A stretch of 64,000 nt of DNA from Paramesorhizobium salinisoli. Lineage in GTDB: Bacteria > Pseudomonadota > Alphaproteobacteria > Rhizobiales > Rhizobiaceae. A model generated the notes under the pieces. That model was not told the origin of the DNA. It saw only the letters and a program-made list of their open reading frames with translations, and did not search any database. The DNA is taken from NCBI RefSeq assembly GCF_003335045.1, contig NZ_QOZG01000005.1:1-64000 (forward strand), given 5' to 3'. Of the stretch, positions 1-7,749 are shown in pieces; positions within the stretch are counted from its first letter, which is position 1, and every line of letters starts with the position of its first letter. The translations under genes and the position numbers were made by a program.

Positions 1-129
1 CCGCGCGCCAACCAGGGCGATGTCGACATCACCAGGCAATTCAACGGCAAGATCATCACAGGCCGCGTCCTCATCACCGATCCCCTCCTGCCGGGCGATA
101 CAATCTATGTCCGCGAACGCCTGTTCTGA
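1..129 (+). CDS. Polysaccharide export protein, C-terminal end only (partial)
   Basis: An open frame runs from the left edge to TGA at 127-129 and encodes about 42 residues, ending in a GDTIYVRERLF-type tail. That ending is typical of periplasmic or outer-membrane exopolysaccharide export proteins of the Wza/ExoF type with SLBB and ligand-binding domains. The gene lies 10 bp upstream of a glycosyltransferase and shortly before a sugar-phosphate transferase and a polymerase-like protein, which supports an exopolysaccharide role. Only the tail is visible, so the family call rests on a short motif and on context. Confidence 0.5.
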   Translation, partial: PRANQGDVDITRQFNGKIITGRVLITDPLLPGDTIYVRERLF

Positions 130-139
130 TACGTGATCG

Positions 140-1306
140 ATGATCGATGAACAGCCTCCCGGTGAACCCGTTTTTCGGCCGCTGCGCATCGTCCATTGCT
201 TCCGCTCGCCGGTCGGGGGCATCTTCCGGCATGTGCGGGACCTCGCGACCGCGCAATCGGCGGCGGGACACCAGGTCGGCATCATCTGTGATTCATCGAC
301 AGGGGGCGCCTATGAGGACCATCTGTTCGACGGCATCCGGGACAAGCTGGCACTCGGCGTGCACCGCATCGCCATGCAACGCCATATCGGGCCGGGAGAC
401 ATGTTCGCCGGCATCAAGACATTTGCAGTCATCAAGAAATTGCGGCCGGATATCCTGCATGGGCACGGCGCCAAGGGCGGCGTCTACTCGCGCATATTCG
501 GCTCAGTCCTACGGGTTTCAAGGTCTCGCGTAGCCCGTTTTTATTCGCCGCATGGCGGCAGCCTGCATTTCGGCAAGGACGAGCTTGAGGGAAAGCTGGT
601 CTTTGCCGCCGAGCGGATGATGGAGCCGCTCACCGATGCCATCATCTTCGTCTCGCAATATGAGCGCGACAGCTATATCCAGAAGCTGGGGCGGCCGAAA
701 TGTCCCAGCGTCGTCATCTATAATGGTTTGACGGATGCGGATTTCGTGAAGGTCGAGGCGCCGGCCGAGGCGGCCGATTTTCTCTATGTCGGCATGATGC
801 GCGACCTGAAGGGCCCCGATATGTTCATCGGCGCGATCGCCGAGGCGGAACGGCTGGCCAAACGCCGGCTTTCCGCGGTTCTCGTCGGCGATGGCGCGGA
901 CAAGCCGCGTTATATCAGGCTTGCGGGAGAGCTCGGGCTTGCCGATCGGGTGCAGTTCCGCGACCCCATGCCCGTGCGCGAGGCTTTCCGGCTGGGGCGG
1001 ACGGTCGTCGTTCCCTCCCGCGCAGAAGCCATGCCCTATATCGTGCTTGAAACGCTTGCCGCCGCCAAGCCCATCCTCGCCACCCATGTCGGCGGCATAC
1101 CGGAGATCCTCGCCATGGAACCGTCCGCGCTGGTCGCGCCCACTGTAAAGGCGCTGGCGGAAAAGATGGCCGAGATTGCCGCTGATCCCTCCGCCTATCG
1201 CAGAGGGATGCCAAACCACGAGGATATAAGACGGCGGTTCGGTGCTGCTGCGATGGCGCAGGCCATCGAGGAGGTTTACCGGGCCGCGCTGGTGGAGCGC
1301 GTTTGA
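140..1306 (+). CDS. GT4-family glycosyltransferase (exopolysaccharide)
   Basis: This 388-residue protein has a GT-B retaining glycosyltransferase layout. The N-terminal domain opens with a strand followed by a glycine-rich SPVGGIFRHV loop. The C-terminal donor-binding domain has a VGMMRDLKGPD strand and an E-x7-E motif (E296, E304) followed by a GGIPEI loop, typical of GT4. It should transfer a nucleotide-sugar unit onto a lipid-linked intermediate at the cytoplasmic face of the membrane. It starts 10 bp after the export protein, so the two are probably co-transcribed, and the polyprenyl-phosphate sugar transferase follows. Donor and acceptor sugars cannot be read from sequence. Confidence 0.85.
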   Translation: MIDEQPPGEPVFRPLRIVHCFRSPVGGIFRHVRDLATAQSAAGHQVGIICDSSTGGAYEDHLFDGIRDKLALGVHRIAMQRHIGPGDMFAGIKTFAVIKKLRPDILHGHGAKGGVYSRIFGSVLRVSRSRVARFYSPHGGSLHFGKDELEGKLVFAAERMMEPLTDAIIFVSQYERDSYIQKLGRPKCPSVVIYNGLTDADFVKVEAPAEAADFLYVGMMRDLKGPDMFIGAIAEAERLAKRRLSAVLVGDGADKPRYIRLAGELGLADRVQFRDPMPVREAFRLGRTVVVPSRAEAMPYIVLETLAAAKPILATHVGGIPEILAMEPSALVAPTVKALAEKMAEIAADPSAYRRGMPNHEDIRRRFGAAAMAQAIEEVYRAALVERV

Positions 1307-1427
1307 TCACGGTGCAATTGACTTGGCCTCTGAAGAGCTCAGACACCGATCAGAGCTGTTCGCAAGAGTTGTAAAGGTTTCGCGTGTCCGGGGCTGACGA
1401 CATCAAGCCTTTCTTAGTTGCTGCCGG

Positions 1428-1438
1428 ATATATATAAG
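1428..1438 (+). promoter_or_regulatory. AT-rich -10-like stretch before the sugar transferase gene
   Basis: The 169-bp gap after the glycosyltransferase ends in an alternating TA tract (1428-1437), about 40 bp before the ATG at 1476. It resembles an extended -10 element. No convincing -35 is seen at the right distance, so this is only a possible separate promoter for the downstream sugar transferase and polymerase genes. Confidence 0.25.
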
Positions 1439-1475
1439 CAGCGAGATTTTCGCGATCTTGGGGCAAGGCGCAGCA

Positions 1476-3014
1476 ATGAGTAAAAAAGATCCGAGCGGAC
1501 CTTTCAACAGGGAAGCCCTCACCCGACTAGACGATGCCGCAAGCGACGCATCGCAGCCGGTCAAGCTCAATCCGACAGCCAGTCAGGTTGCCCACCAATA
1601 TCGCCGCGATACCATTTCGCCTGTCATGGTCAGCGGACTCATGCGCATGACCGAATTCGGGCTCGTGCTGGTTTCGGGCCTGGCGATTTTTGTGATCTAT
1701 GTCGGGCTCGGCACGCACCTCGCTTATGTTTATCCGCTGGTCATCCTGGCCGGCGCGCTTCTCTACGTGCTGCTGATAGAGATGTCGGACGGCTATCAGA
1801 TCACGGCGCTGCGCCATCCCGCGCATCATCTCGGACGCCTGCTGATAACTTGGATCAGTGTCTTTGCGATCCTGGCACTCGCCGGATTTCTCCTGAAAAC
1901 CTCGGAGGAATATTCGCGTTTCTGGTTTGTTACCTGGCTCGGAACCGGCCTTGCCCTGCTGATCGCCCTGCGCTTCATCATCGCGCGGAAAATCCGCGGC
2001 TGGGCGCGCAACGGCACGATGGAACGGCGCGCGGTCATTGTCGGCGGCGGCAAGAACGCCGAGGAGCTGATCCGATCGCTCGAGCAGCAGCCGGACAATG
2101 ACATCCGCATCTGCGGCATCTTCGACGACCGTGACAACAGCCGTTCCCCGCCCATCGTCGCAGGCTACCCGAAGCTCGGCAACATATCGGAGCTGATCGA
2201 GTTCGCCCGCATCGCGCATATCGATATGCTGATCGTGTCGCTGCCGATAACGGCAGAGGCGCGCGTTTTGTCGATGCTCAAGAAGCTATGGGTGCTGCCG
2301 GTCGACATCCGGCTGTCGGCGCATACCAATCATCTTCGCTTCCGCCCACGCGCGTATTCCTATATCGGCGCGGTGCCGATGCTCGACATATTCGACAAGC
2401 CGATCAACGACTGGGACTATGTCGCCAAGCGCGCTTTCGATATCGCGTTCAGCCTGTTCGGGATCATCGTCTTTTCCCCCATCATGCTTCTGACGGCTCT
2501 CGCCATCCGGCTGGAGAGCAAGGGGCCTGTCATCTTCAAGCAGCAGCGCCACGGCTTCAACAACGAGATCATCAAGGTCTGGAAGTTCCGCTCGATGTAT
2601 ATCGAGCAATGCGATCCGACGGCCAAAAAGGCCGTGACCAAGGACGATCCGAGGGTGACGCGGGTCGGACGTTTCATCCGTAAGACGTCGATCGACGAGT
2701 TGCCGCAATTCTTCAATTCGCTGGTGGGGACGCTGTCGCTCGTCGGGCCCCGCCCCCATGCCATCGCCGCGCTTTCGCACAACGTGCTCTATAATGAGGT
2801 GGTGGACGGCTATTTCGCCCGTCACAAGGTCAAGCCGGGCGTTACCGGCTGGGCGCAGATCAATGGCTGGCGTGGCGAAATCGACAACGCCGAAAAGATC
2901 AAGATGCGGACGGAGTTCGATCTCTATTACATCGAAAACTGGTCGCTCTGGTTCGATCTCAAGATCCTGTTCCTGACCCCGATCCGCCTTCTCAACACGG
3001 ACAATGCCTATTGA
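1476..3014 (+). CDS. Undecaprenyl-phosphate sugar-1-phosphate transferase (WcaJ/ExoY type)
   Basis: This 512-residue membrane protein has an N-terminal block of hydrophobic segments, a central Rossmann-like region (AVIVGGGKNAEEL) and a C-terminal bacterial sugar transferase domain. That last domain carries the family signatures KVWKFRSMY, a DELPQFFN region and LVGPRPHA. It should start repeat-unit assembly by moving a hexose-1-phosphate onto undecaprenyl phosphate. The ATG at 1476 is chosen because an AAGG at 1465-1468 lies 7 bp upstream; a TTG at 1458 would add six residues. It is followed 10 bp later by the polymerase/ligase-like gene. Confidence 0.88.
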   Translation: MSKKDPSGPFNREALTRLDDAASDASQPVKLNPTASQVAHQYRRDTISPVMVSGLMRMTEFGLVLVSGLAIFVIYVGLGTHLAYVYPLVILAGALLYVLLIEMSDGYQITALRHPAHHLGRLLITWISVFAILALAGFLLKTSEEYSRFWFVTWLGTGLALLIALRFIIARKIRGWARNGTMERRAVIVGGGKNAEELIRSLEQQPDNDIRICGIFDDRDNSRSPPIVAGYPKLGNISELIEFARIAHIDMLIVSLPITAEARVLSMLKKLWVLPVDIRLSAHTNHLRFRPRAYSYIGAVPMLDIFDKPINDWDYVAKRAFDIAFSLFGIIVFSPIMLLTALAIRLESKGPVIFKQQRHGFNNEIIKVWKFRSMYIEQCDPTAKKAVTKDDPRVTRVGRFIRKTSIDELPQFFNSLVGTLSLVGPRPHAIAALSHNVLYNEVVDGYFARHKVKPGVTGWAQINGWRGEIDNAEKIKMRTEFDLYYIENWSLWFDLKILFLTPIRLLNTDNAY

Positions 3015-3024
3015 GGGGGCCTAA

Positions 3025-4314
3025 TTGAGCGCGATGGCGACAAGCAAGCCCGGTTCGCCGCCTGCTCCCGATCGGGCGGCGGTCAACCGGGCGCTCGTCC
3101 GGCTGATAACGAAGGCGGCCATCGGTCTCGGCGTCTTCCTGAGCGGGTTCGTGATCAACGAGCCCGCACCCTACGAACTCTACATGGCGGGGCTCATCGC
3201 CATATGGGCGTTGTTCGGCCTCAGGATATCGCGCACCGCCGCAGTGCTTCTGGCGCTGCTGGTTCTGTTCAATTTCGGCGGCGTGATATCGGCGACGCAG
3301 ATGCCCGATCTGAAGAGCGCGCCGCTCTATATAGCCGTATCGCTCTTCCTGGCGTTCACGGCTGTTTTCTTTGCCGCCATCATCGAAGCCGACTATCGGC
3401 GGCTCCAGGTAATTTTCCGCGCCTATTATCTTGCCGCCCTGATCACATCGGTGTGCGGCATTCTCGGCTATTTCGATGCATTCCCCGGCGCCGACATGTT
3501 CACGCTCTACGGGCGCGCCAAGGGAGCATTTCAGGATCCCAACGTCTTTGGGCCGTTTCTGATTCTGCCCATGATTTGGAGCATCCATCAGATATTGACG
3601 GGGAGACTGCGCGCCCTGCCGCTGCATCTCCTTCCCCTCCTCATCATCGTCTTCGGGCTTTTCCTGTCGTTCTCTCGCGCGGCATGGGGCATGCTGGCGG
3701 TGGCCATGATCCTCCTGCCGCTGATCCTGGCGATCCGTAACCGCAGCAACAAGTTTCGTCTCAAGCTGATCATTCTCGCCATTCTTGCGCTGCTGATCAT
3801 AGGTCTTGCCCTCGCCGCCTCGTTGCAGATACCGCGCGTGGCGGAGCTGTTCTTCGAGCGCGCGCAACTGGTGCAATCCTATGACAGCGACCGTATCGGC
3901 CGCTTCGCTCGCCATTGGTACGGCTTGGTGATGGCGGTCCAGCACCCGCTCGGCATCGGCCCGCTGGAGTTCGGCCCGATCTATGGAGAAGACACGCACA
4001 ATATCTGGCTGAAGGCGGCGCTCGATTATGGCTGGCTCGGCTTCATCGCCTTCCTGACGATGACCATGCTGACCATCGGCATGGGTCTGCGCATACTCCT
4101 GCGCGACCGTCCCTGGCAGCCCTTTCTCCTCTGCGCCTATCTGACGTATCTGACGCATGTCATGGTCGGCAATGTGATCGACACCGATCACTGGCGGCAT
4201 TTCTATCTGCTGATCGGCATCATCTGGGGCTGTGTGGCGCTGGAGAACCGTTATCAGGAGAACGAGCGGCGCATGGGGAAAATCATAGAAAGCCGATCCA
4301 ACGGCCGGCAATAA
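3025..4314 (+). CDS. O-antigen ligase / Wzy-like polymerase family membrane protein
   Basis: This 429-residue polytopic protein has about ten hydrophobic segments and a long periplasmic stretch before the last helices, containing HPLGIGPLEFG and EDTHNIWLKAALDYGWLG. The layout matches the Wzy_C/O-antigen ligase family, which polymerises or ligates lipid-linked glycans in the periplasm. The TTG at 3025 is preferred because GAGGGGG lies about 6 bp upstream; an ATG at 3034 is the alternative. It is probably the last gene of the polysaccharide operon. Its 3' end overlaps the convergent DUF6644 gene by about 32 bp. Polymerase and ligase functions cannot be separated by eye. Confidence 0.8.
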   Translation: MSAMATSKPGSPPAPDRAAVNRALVRLITKAAIGLGVFLSGFVINEPAPYELYMAGLIAIWALFGLRISRTAAVLLALLVLFNFGGVISATQMPDLKSAPLYIAVSLFLAFTAVFFAAIIEADYRRLQVIFRAYYLAALITSVCGILGYFDAFPGADMFTLYGRAKGAFQDPNVFGPFLILPMIWSIHQILTGRLRALPLHLLPLLIIVFGLFLSFSRAAWGMLAVAMILLPLILAIRNRSNKFRLKLIILAILALLIIGLALAASLQIPRVAELFFERAQLVQSYDSDRIGRFARHWYGLVMAVQHPLGIGPLEFGPIYGEDTHNIWLKAALDYGWLGFIAFLTMTMLTIGMGLRILLRDRPWQPFLLCAYLTYLTHVMVGNVIDTDHWRHFYLLIGIIWGCVALENRYQENERRMGKIIESRSNGRQ

Positions 4315-4753
4315 CCGCGCCGGCCCAGAACCCAACCGACAGCAACGCTGCAATCCGCAGCGGCACGGTAATTTCGCCGCTGGCAAGAGCATGCCGCCAT
4401 TGGGGACTGCGATTGATCAGGAGCGCATTGGCGATCCCGAGGCCAACCACCCCGATCTTTGTCAGGAATGCGGTGTTCTGGATATAGGTGGCCGGACGAA
4501 CCGAAAAGAGCAGAAAGCCGGTGAGCGTGGCAAGCACGATGCCTGCCGCGGCCATATGCTGCAATGGGGGTCCGAGAACTGCCAGAGGAAAGCGCTTGAA
4601 CAATCCGAATATCCGGAGGTCGAGTGTCACTATCGAGCCGACAAGCAGCCCAATGAAGAAAATATGCGCCGCGTTGACGAGTATATAGGCGATCGTGGAT
4701 CGCCGCAGAGCAACCGCAACCGGCCATTCGGAGAGCGCCTGCAGCAGTTCCAT
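4283..4753 (-). CDS. DUF6644-type integral membrane protein
   Basis: This 156-residue protein is almost entirely hydrophobic, with four to five predicted membrane helices, and resembles the DUF6644/DUF2214 type of uncharacterised membrane protein. The ATG at 4753 is taken; a TTG three bases upstream is possible. It lies 10 bp after the stop of the DUF6152-like secreted protein on the same strand, so the two form an operon. The pairing suggests a membrane partner for the exported protein. Function is unknown and the family assignment is from memory. Confidence 0.65.
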   Translation of the reverse strand: MELLQALSEWPVAVALRRSTIAYILVNAAHIFFIGLLVGSIVTLDLRIFGLFKRFPLAVLGPPLQHMAAAGIVLATLTGFLLFSVRPATYIQNTAFLTKIGVVGLGIANALLINRSPQWRHALASGEITVPLRIAALLSVGFWAGAVIAGRWIGFL

Positions 4754-4763
4754 CAAGGCATCG

Positions 4764-5150
4764 TCATTTCGTCTTTATGCGCTCGGGATAGAGATCGTAG
4801 GCCTTGCCGGCAATCGTGATCCGCACGGCCTTCAACCGCTTCTCCGAGGAATCGGTGGAACGGTTTCCGAGCACGAGGACCTCATCGCCTACCTTTGCCG
4901 AGCCTTCCATGAACCCTGCCCGCTCGGTCTGCCTGGGGTTGGCGAGTTCCACGCGCCACATGCCGTCACTGGCAGTTTCGACATCGAGGGTGGGATGCGG
5001 CGGGCCGATATAGATGTCACGGATCGTTCCTCGCAACTCGATCTGGTCGGCCTCGGCCCAGGACCAGCCGTGATGCGCCGCTGCACCTGATACGATTAGC
5101 ATCGCCAGGATGCCGCCACCGAGAAAGCGGCCTAACATGTTCGTCGTCAT
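4764..5150 (-). CDS. DUF6152-like small periplasmic protein
   Basis: This exported protein has 128 residues from the ATG at 5150, which has GGAGG 5 bp upstream; ATGs at 5162 and 5174 are alternatives. It has a signal peptide ending near SGAAA, directly followed by HHGWSW, so the mature protein could start with two histidines. The rest looks like a small beta-rich domain with the segments IYIGPPHPTLDVE and VGDEVLVLGNR, which fits DUF6152. The exposed histidines hint at metal binding, but that is inference. It is co-transcribed with the DUF6644 membrane gene. Confidence 0.65.
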   Translation of the reverse strand: MTTNMLGRFLGGGILAMLIVSGAAAHHGWSWAEADQIELRGTIRDIYIGPPHPTLDVETASDGMWRVELANPRQTERAGFMEGSAKVGDEVLVLGNRSTDSSEKRLKAVRITIAGKAYDLYPERIKTK

Positions 5151-5254
5151 CTTCGCCTCCATGTGCCTCCCCATGAGGTAGAATGGCGCGGCGGCACGTC
5201 AATGACAGGCCGCGCTTTTTCCGGATGCGCCGTCAACGCAAATAACCTCAAATC

Positions 5255-5296
5255 GTCGCCACATTCACTTTGTATGTCGCCACATTCACTTTGTAT
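5255..5296 (+). repeat. Perfect 21-bp tandem direct repeat (two copies)
   Basis: Positions 5255-5275 and 5276-5296 are identical 21-bp units that begin GTCGCCACATTC and end CACTTTGTAT. The second copy ends 9 bp before the ATG of the glycine-zipper gene at 5306. Together they place TTGTAT (5270-5275) and TATATT (5294-5299) 18 bp apart, which could act as weak -35 and -10 elements. Confidence 0.8.
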
Positions 5297-5305
5297 ATTG
5301 TCTTC

Positions 5306-5437
5306 ATGACACTGGGAATCGCATTTGGCGTCGGCGTTGGCGCTATCATCGGTACAGCGTTCGACAACGTACCGATCGGGATTGCCATAGGGATCGCCAT
5401 TGGCGCAGCCCTGGGACAGGCCATCCAGAAAAAATAG
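5306..5437 (+). CDS. Glycine-zipper miniprotein (43 aa)
   Basis: A 44-codon frame runs from ATG 5306 to TAG 5437. It encodes two hydrophobic segments made of GxxxG-type repeats (GIAFGVGVGAIIG and IGIAIGIAIGAALG) separated by TAFDNVP and ending in QAIQKK. Small proteins of this pattern are widespread and are expected to insert in the membrane as a tight helical hairpin. There is no clear ribosome binding site. A possible -10 (TATATT, 5294-5299) lies so close to the ATG that the message might be leaderless. Function is unknown; the regular pattern argues that it is a real gene. Confidence 0.6.
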   Translation: MTLGIAFGVGVGAIIGTAFDNVPIGIAIGIAIGAALGQAIQKK

Positions 5438-5492
5438 CATGAACCCGTCGCGCGATCTCAATGACCTCCTGAATGCATATCTCCGTGCCTGC

Positions 5493-5553
5493 TTGACATA
5501 CATATAACTTCCTGGTTATTGGTTTAATTCATAACCGATAAGCTATGGGTTAC
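5493..5553 (+). promoter_or_regulatory. Promoter with alternating GGTTAT/ATAACC half-sites (likely ArsR operator)
   Basis: TTGACA at 5493-5498 is a consensus -35, with a weak -10 (TTATTG, about 5516-5521) 17 bp downstream. GGTTAT (5514-5519), ATAACC (5531-5536) and GGTTAC (5548-5553) alternate in orientation with 11-bp gaps, covering the -10 and the start region up to the arsR-type ATG at 5555. This fits autoregulation by the downstream repressor. The link to that protein is inferred from position. Confidence 0.5.
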
Positions 5554-5554
5554 G

Positions 5555-5878
5555 ATGTCACAGTCCCATGATGAGATTTTCAGAACACTCGCCGATCCGA
5601 CGCGGCGGGCCATCTTCGAGCGGTTGTGCCGTGACGGAGACCAGACCGTCGGGGCTCTGACGGCCCAGGCCGGAATCTCGCAACCAGCCGTTTCAAAGCA
5701 TCTCGCGATCCTGAAGCGGGCCGGGCTGGTCCGCGACCGTCACCAAGGCCGCCAGACGCATTACAGTGCCGAGCTTGGTGCGCTTTCCCCCCTGATCGAC
5801 TGGACGAGCCAAATGACCGGGTTCTGGCAGAGCCGGTTCAACCAGCTCGAAGATCTGCTTAAAAGGATGGACCAATGA
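5555..5878 (+). CDS. ArsR-family transcriptional regulator
   Basis: This 107-residue winged-helix repressor starts IFRTLADPTRRAIFERL, contains the recognition helix region GISQPAVSKHLAILKRAGLV and a short wing (DRHQGRQTHYS). It lacks the ELCVCD metal motif, so it belongs to the ArsR subgroup that sits next to AHSA1/SRPBCC genes and probably does not sense metal. Its stop overlaps the start of the SRPBCC gene (ATGA), showing translational coupling. It probably represses its own operon through the half-sites at 5514-5553. Confidence 0.88.
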   Translation: MSQSHDEIFRTLADPTRRAIFERLCRDGDQTVGALTAQAGISQPAVSKHLAILKRAGLVRDRHQGRQTHYSAELGALSPLIDWTSQMTGFWQSRFNQLEDLLKRMDQ

Positions 5879-6306
5879 ACGAAACAACGAGCGAAGTGCT
5901 TTCCGTCATTGTCGAGCGCGAAATACCTTATCCGCCGGAAAAGATCTGGCGCGCGCTCACGCAACCACATTTGATCGAGGAATGGCTCATGAAGAACGAC
6001 TTCAAGCCTGAGATAGGCCACCGCTTCAATCTTCGTGGGGAATGGGGCGGCGTGCTGGACTGCGAGATCCTCGCCGTGCAGCCGAACAGAACGCTGTCCT
6101 ACACCTGGAATTTTGCGCATGACGATGCGGCTTTCAATCTGACGAGCGTGGTGACCTTCACGCTTACTCCGACGAGCACGGGAACCCATTTGCGCGTGGA
6201 GCAATCCGGCTTCCGACCGGATCAGAAGCAGGCCTACGGAGGCGCAAAGGCCGGCTGGCCGCAATTCCTTGCAAAATTGGAGGATGTCGCGGCGCGGGCA
6301 AATTGA
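5875..6306 (+). CDS. SRPBCC / AHSA1-domain protein
   Basis: This 143-residue START-like fold protein shows the usual AHSA1 pattern: VEREIPYPPEKIWRALTQP at the N-terminus, a WLMKNDFKPEIGHRFN segment, and VVTFTLTPTSTGTHLRVE near the C-terminus. Such proteins have a hydrophobic cavity for small ligands. It is coupled by a 4-bp overlap to the ArsR regulator and followed 43 bp later by a small membrane protein, a common three-gene arrangement. The ligand is unknown. Confidence 0.85.
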   Translation: MNETTSEVLSVIVEREIPYPPEKIWRALTQPHLIEEWLMKNDFKPEIGHRFNLRGEWGGVLDCEILAVQPNRTLSYTWNFAHDDAAFNLTSVVTFTLTPTSTGTHLRVEQSGFRPDQKQAYGGAKAGWPQFLAKLEDVAARAN

Positions 6307-6349
6307 TGCCTTCAATATTGCGCTTCGGCTCGCATCAGAGGAGGTTTTC

Positions 6350-6577
6350 TTGAATTGGAATAGTTGGATTCGGCCGTTACACCGCTGGCTGTCCATCGCC
6401 TTTACGGTGACGGTCATCGCCAATTTCGTCGCGATGGGATGGGGAGAGCCTCCCGCCTGGGTGGTCTACTCTCCACTGCCGCCGCTGTTTTTGCTCCTGT
6501 TCAGCGGTCTTTATATGTTCGCGCTACCCTATGCCGCGAAATGGCGCAGCGCACGGGGCATCAGCGGAGAAGCTTGA
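6350..6577 (+). CDS. Small two-helix membrane protein (75 aa)
   Basis: The frame is open from 6269, but the TTG at 6350 is the likely start because a strong GAGGAGG lies about 6 bp upstream. The 75-residue product begins MNWNSWIRPLHRWL and has two hydrophobic helices joined by a short loop with GWGEPPAWVVYSP. It is probably the third gene of the ArsR-SRPBCC operon. I do not recognise a named family. Confidence 0.6.
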   Translation: MNWNSWIRPLHRWLSIAFTVTVIANFVAMGWGEPPAWVVYSPLPPLFLLLFSGLYMFALPYAAKWRSARGISGEA

Positions 6578-6935
6578 CCGAAACGGGCGGCAACGCCCGG
6601 AAGGCAGTGTCGGCCCACCCAGAACCGGCACACCAAAACATGAGAAAGCCAGCGGGGGCGCAGTCTCTCCCGCCCCGGCTTGACAATCATGCAGAAGCCG
6701 CCACACTGTGGGTATGACTAGCATCTGCGCCATGATTTTCCGGGTTCACCCCATCGCGGATTTATAGCCCCTGGGCTCGGTCATGCGCCCCGAGCTCCGG
6801 GGACGCATGTTTTTAAACCGCATCGCGCGCAACCTCATCTTTCGAGGCATTTCACCCAGCACCAGTATGTTTCACGCCAGCGTGGGCTTCGCGCTGTACG
6901 CGCCTCGCATGGCGTATCAGGAGAATTCAGGAATT
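6578..6935. other. 358-bp intergenic region before rnk
   Basis: No supported gene is present. The region holds a TTGACA at 6680-6685 without a clear matching -10, and a strong hairpin with a T-run at 6782-6814. A frame joining rnk from 6783 exists but starts inside that hairpin and has no ribosome binding site, so it is not taken as coding. Confidence 0.5.
6782..6814 (+). terminator. Hairpin with T-run (terminator or leader attenuator)
   Basis: CATGCG pairs with CGCATG and the inner CCCCG pairs with CGGGG around a short AGCT loop, followed at once by five T residues (6810-6814). It can terminate transcripts from the ArsR operon. It lies about 120 bp before rnk, so it could also be an attenuator in the rnk leader. 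Confidence 0.6.
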
Positions 6936-7373
6936 ATGACCCAATTGAAGAAGAGCAGCCGCAAGCCGAGGATCATTGTCAGCGATATCGATTATAAGCG
7001 CCTTACCAATCTTGCATCCGGCGCCCAGAGCCAGTTTGCCGAGGTCGCGGAGGAATTGCAGGCAGAGTTGGACAGGGCCAAGGTGGTACCGGCCATTTCC
7101 GTTCCCGCAGATGTCGTCCAGATGGGCTCGACGGTGGAGTTTCGCTCCGATAACGCCCAGCAAAGGCGGGTGACGCTGGTCTTTCCGGGCGAAGCTGATA
7201 TCGCGCAGAACAGGATCTCCATCCTCACTCCGATCGGTGCCGCTCTTATCGGTCTTTCGATCGGCCAGTCGATCATGTGGACGGCGCGTGACGGCCGCAA
7301 GCACGAGTTGACAGTCGTGCAGGTCGAGCAGCCCGAGCCCGTCGCAGGCGACCTGGCATCCCAGAACAGCTAA
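6936..7373 (+). CDS. rnk: Rnk-like nucleoside diphosphate kinase regulator (GreA/GreB C-terminal fold)
   Basis: This 145-residue protein starts at ATG 6936, about 12 bp after AGGAG. An N-terminal basic segment and helical region (IIVSDIDYKRLTNLAS) precede a FKBP-like GreA/GreB C-terminal domain with VTLVFPGEADIAQNRISIL and PIGAALIGLSIGQSI. Rnk proteins contact RNA polymerase but lack the long GreA coiled coil needed for transcript cleavage. The gene stands alone behind a hairpin. Assignment to Rnk rather than a short GreA is based on length and the PIGAAL motif. Confidence 0.8.
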   Translation: MTQLKKSSRKPRIIVSDIDYKRLTNLASGAQSQFAEVAEELQAELDRAKVVPAISVPADVVQMGSTVEFRSDNAQQRRVTLVFPGEADIAQNRISILTPIGAALIGLSIGQSIMWTARDGRKHELTVVQVEQPEPVAGDLASQNS

Positions 7374-7485
7374 CCCGCCGATGGAGCGGATTTACTGATC
7401 TTGCAAGAATTCTGCGACACGATCTCAAGTTAACCGCGATTTGACAATTGTAGCGCTCAATACAACCAACAAGGAGTTTGATCTC

Positions 7486-7749
7486 ATGATGGTTGCTGTT
7501 TTCGCGTTGCTGTCGCTTGCACTCGTGCTTGGCTGGTTCGGGCGCCGCTCCATCGCCATGCTCTGCATTTTCTTGTGCCTCGCCGTGGCGCTGAAGGAGT
7601 TCCTCTGGGAAATTCACAGTTCCACCTATGGCTACCGCATGCCGTGGATCCAGACCCGGCACATGGACACACCGCCCGTCGCGCAACATGTCCTCGCCTA
7701 TCATTCCATCACCCACTCCACGGTGCAAACGCGCGGAGGCCTGCTATGA
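7486..7749 (+). CDS. DUF5993-type small membrane protein
   Basis: This 87-residue protein starts at ATG 7486 (AAGGAG 9 bp upstream) or at the adjacent ATG 7489. Two hydrophobic helices (LLSLALVLGWFG and LCIFLCLAVALKEFLW) are followed by a polar tail rich in His and Thr. It matches the DUF5993 type of small protein found next to DsbB homologues. Its stop overlaps the dsbB-like ATG (ATGA), so the two are translated together and probably act together in the inner membrane. The molecular role is unknown. Confidence 0.65.
   Translation: MMVAVFALLSLALVLGWFGRRSIAMLCIFLCLAVALKEFLWEIHSSTYGYRMPWIQTRHMDTPPVAQHVLAYHSITHSTVQTRGGLL

Noticed and set aside
2992-4392. Open frame of 466 codons antisense to the O-antigen ligase-like gene
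   Set aside because: The plus strand encodes a clear polytopic membrane protein; the antisense product is a hydrophilic shadow.
5255-5296. Start of a CRISPR array
   Set aside because: Only two directly abutting copies with no spacer; it is a simple tandem repeat.
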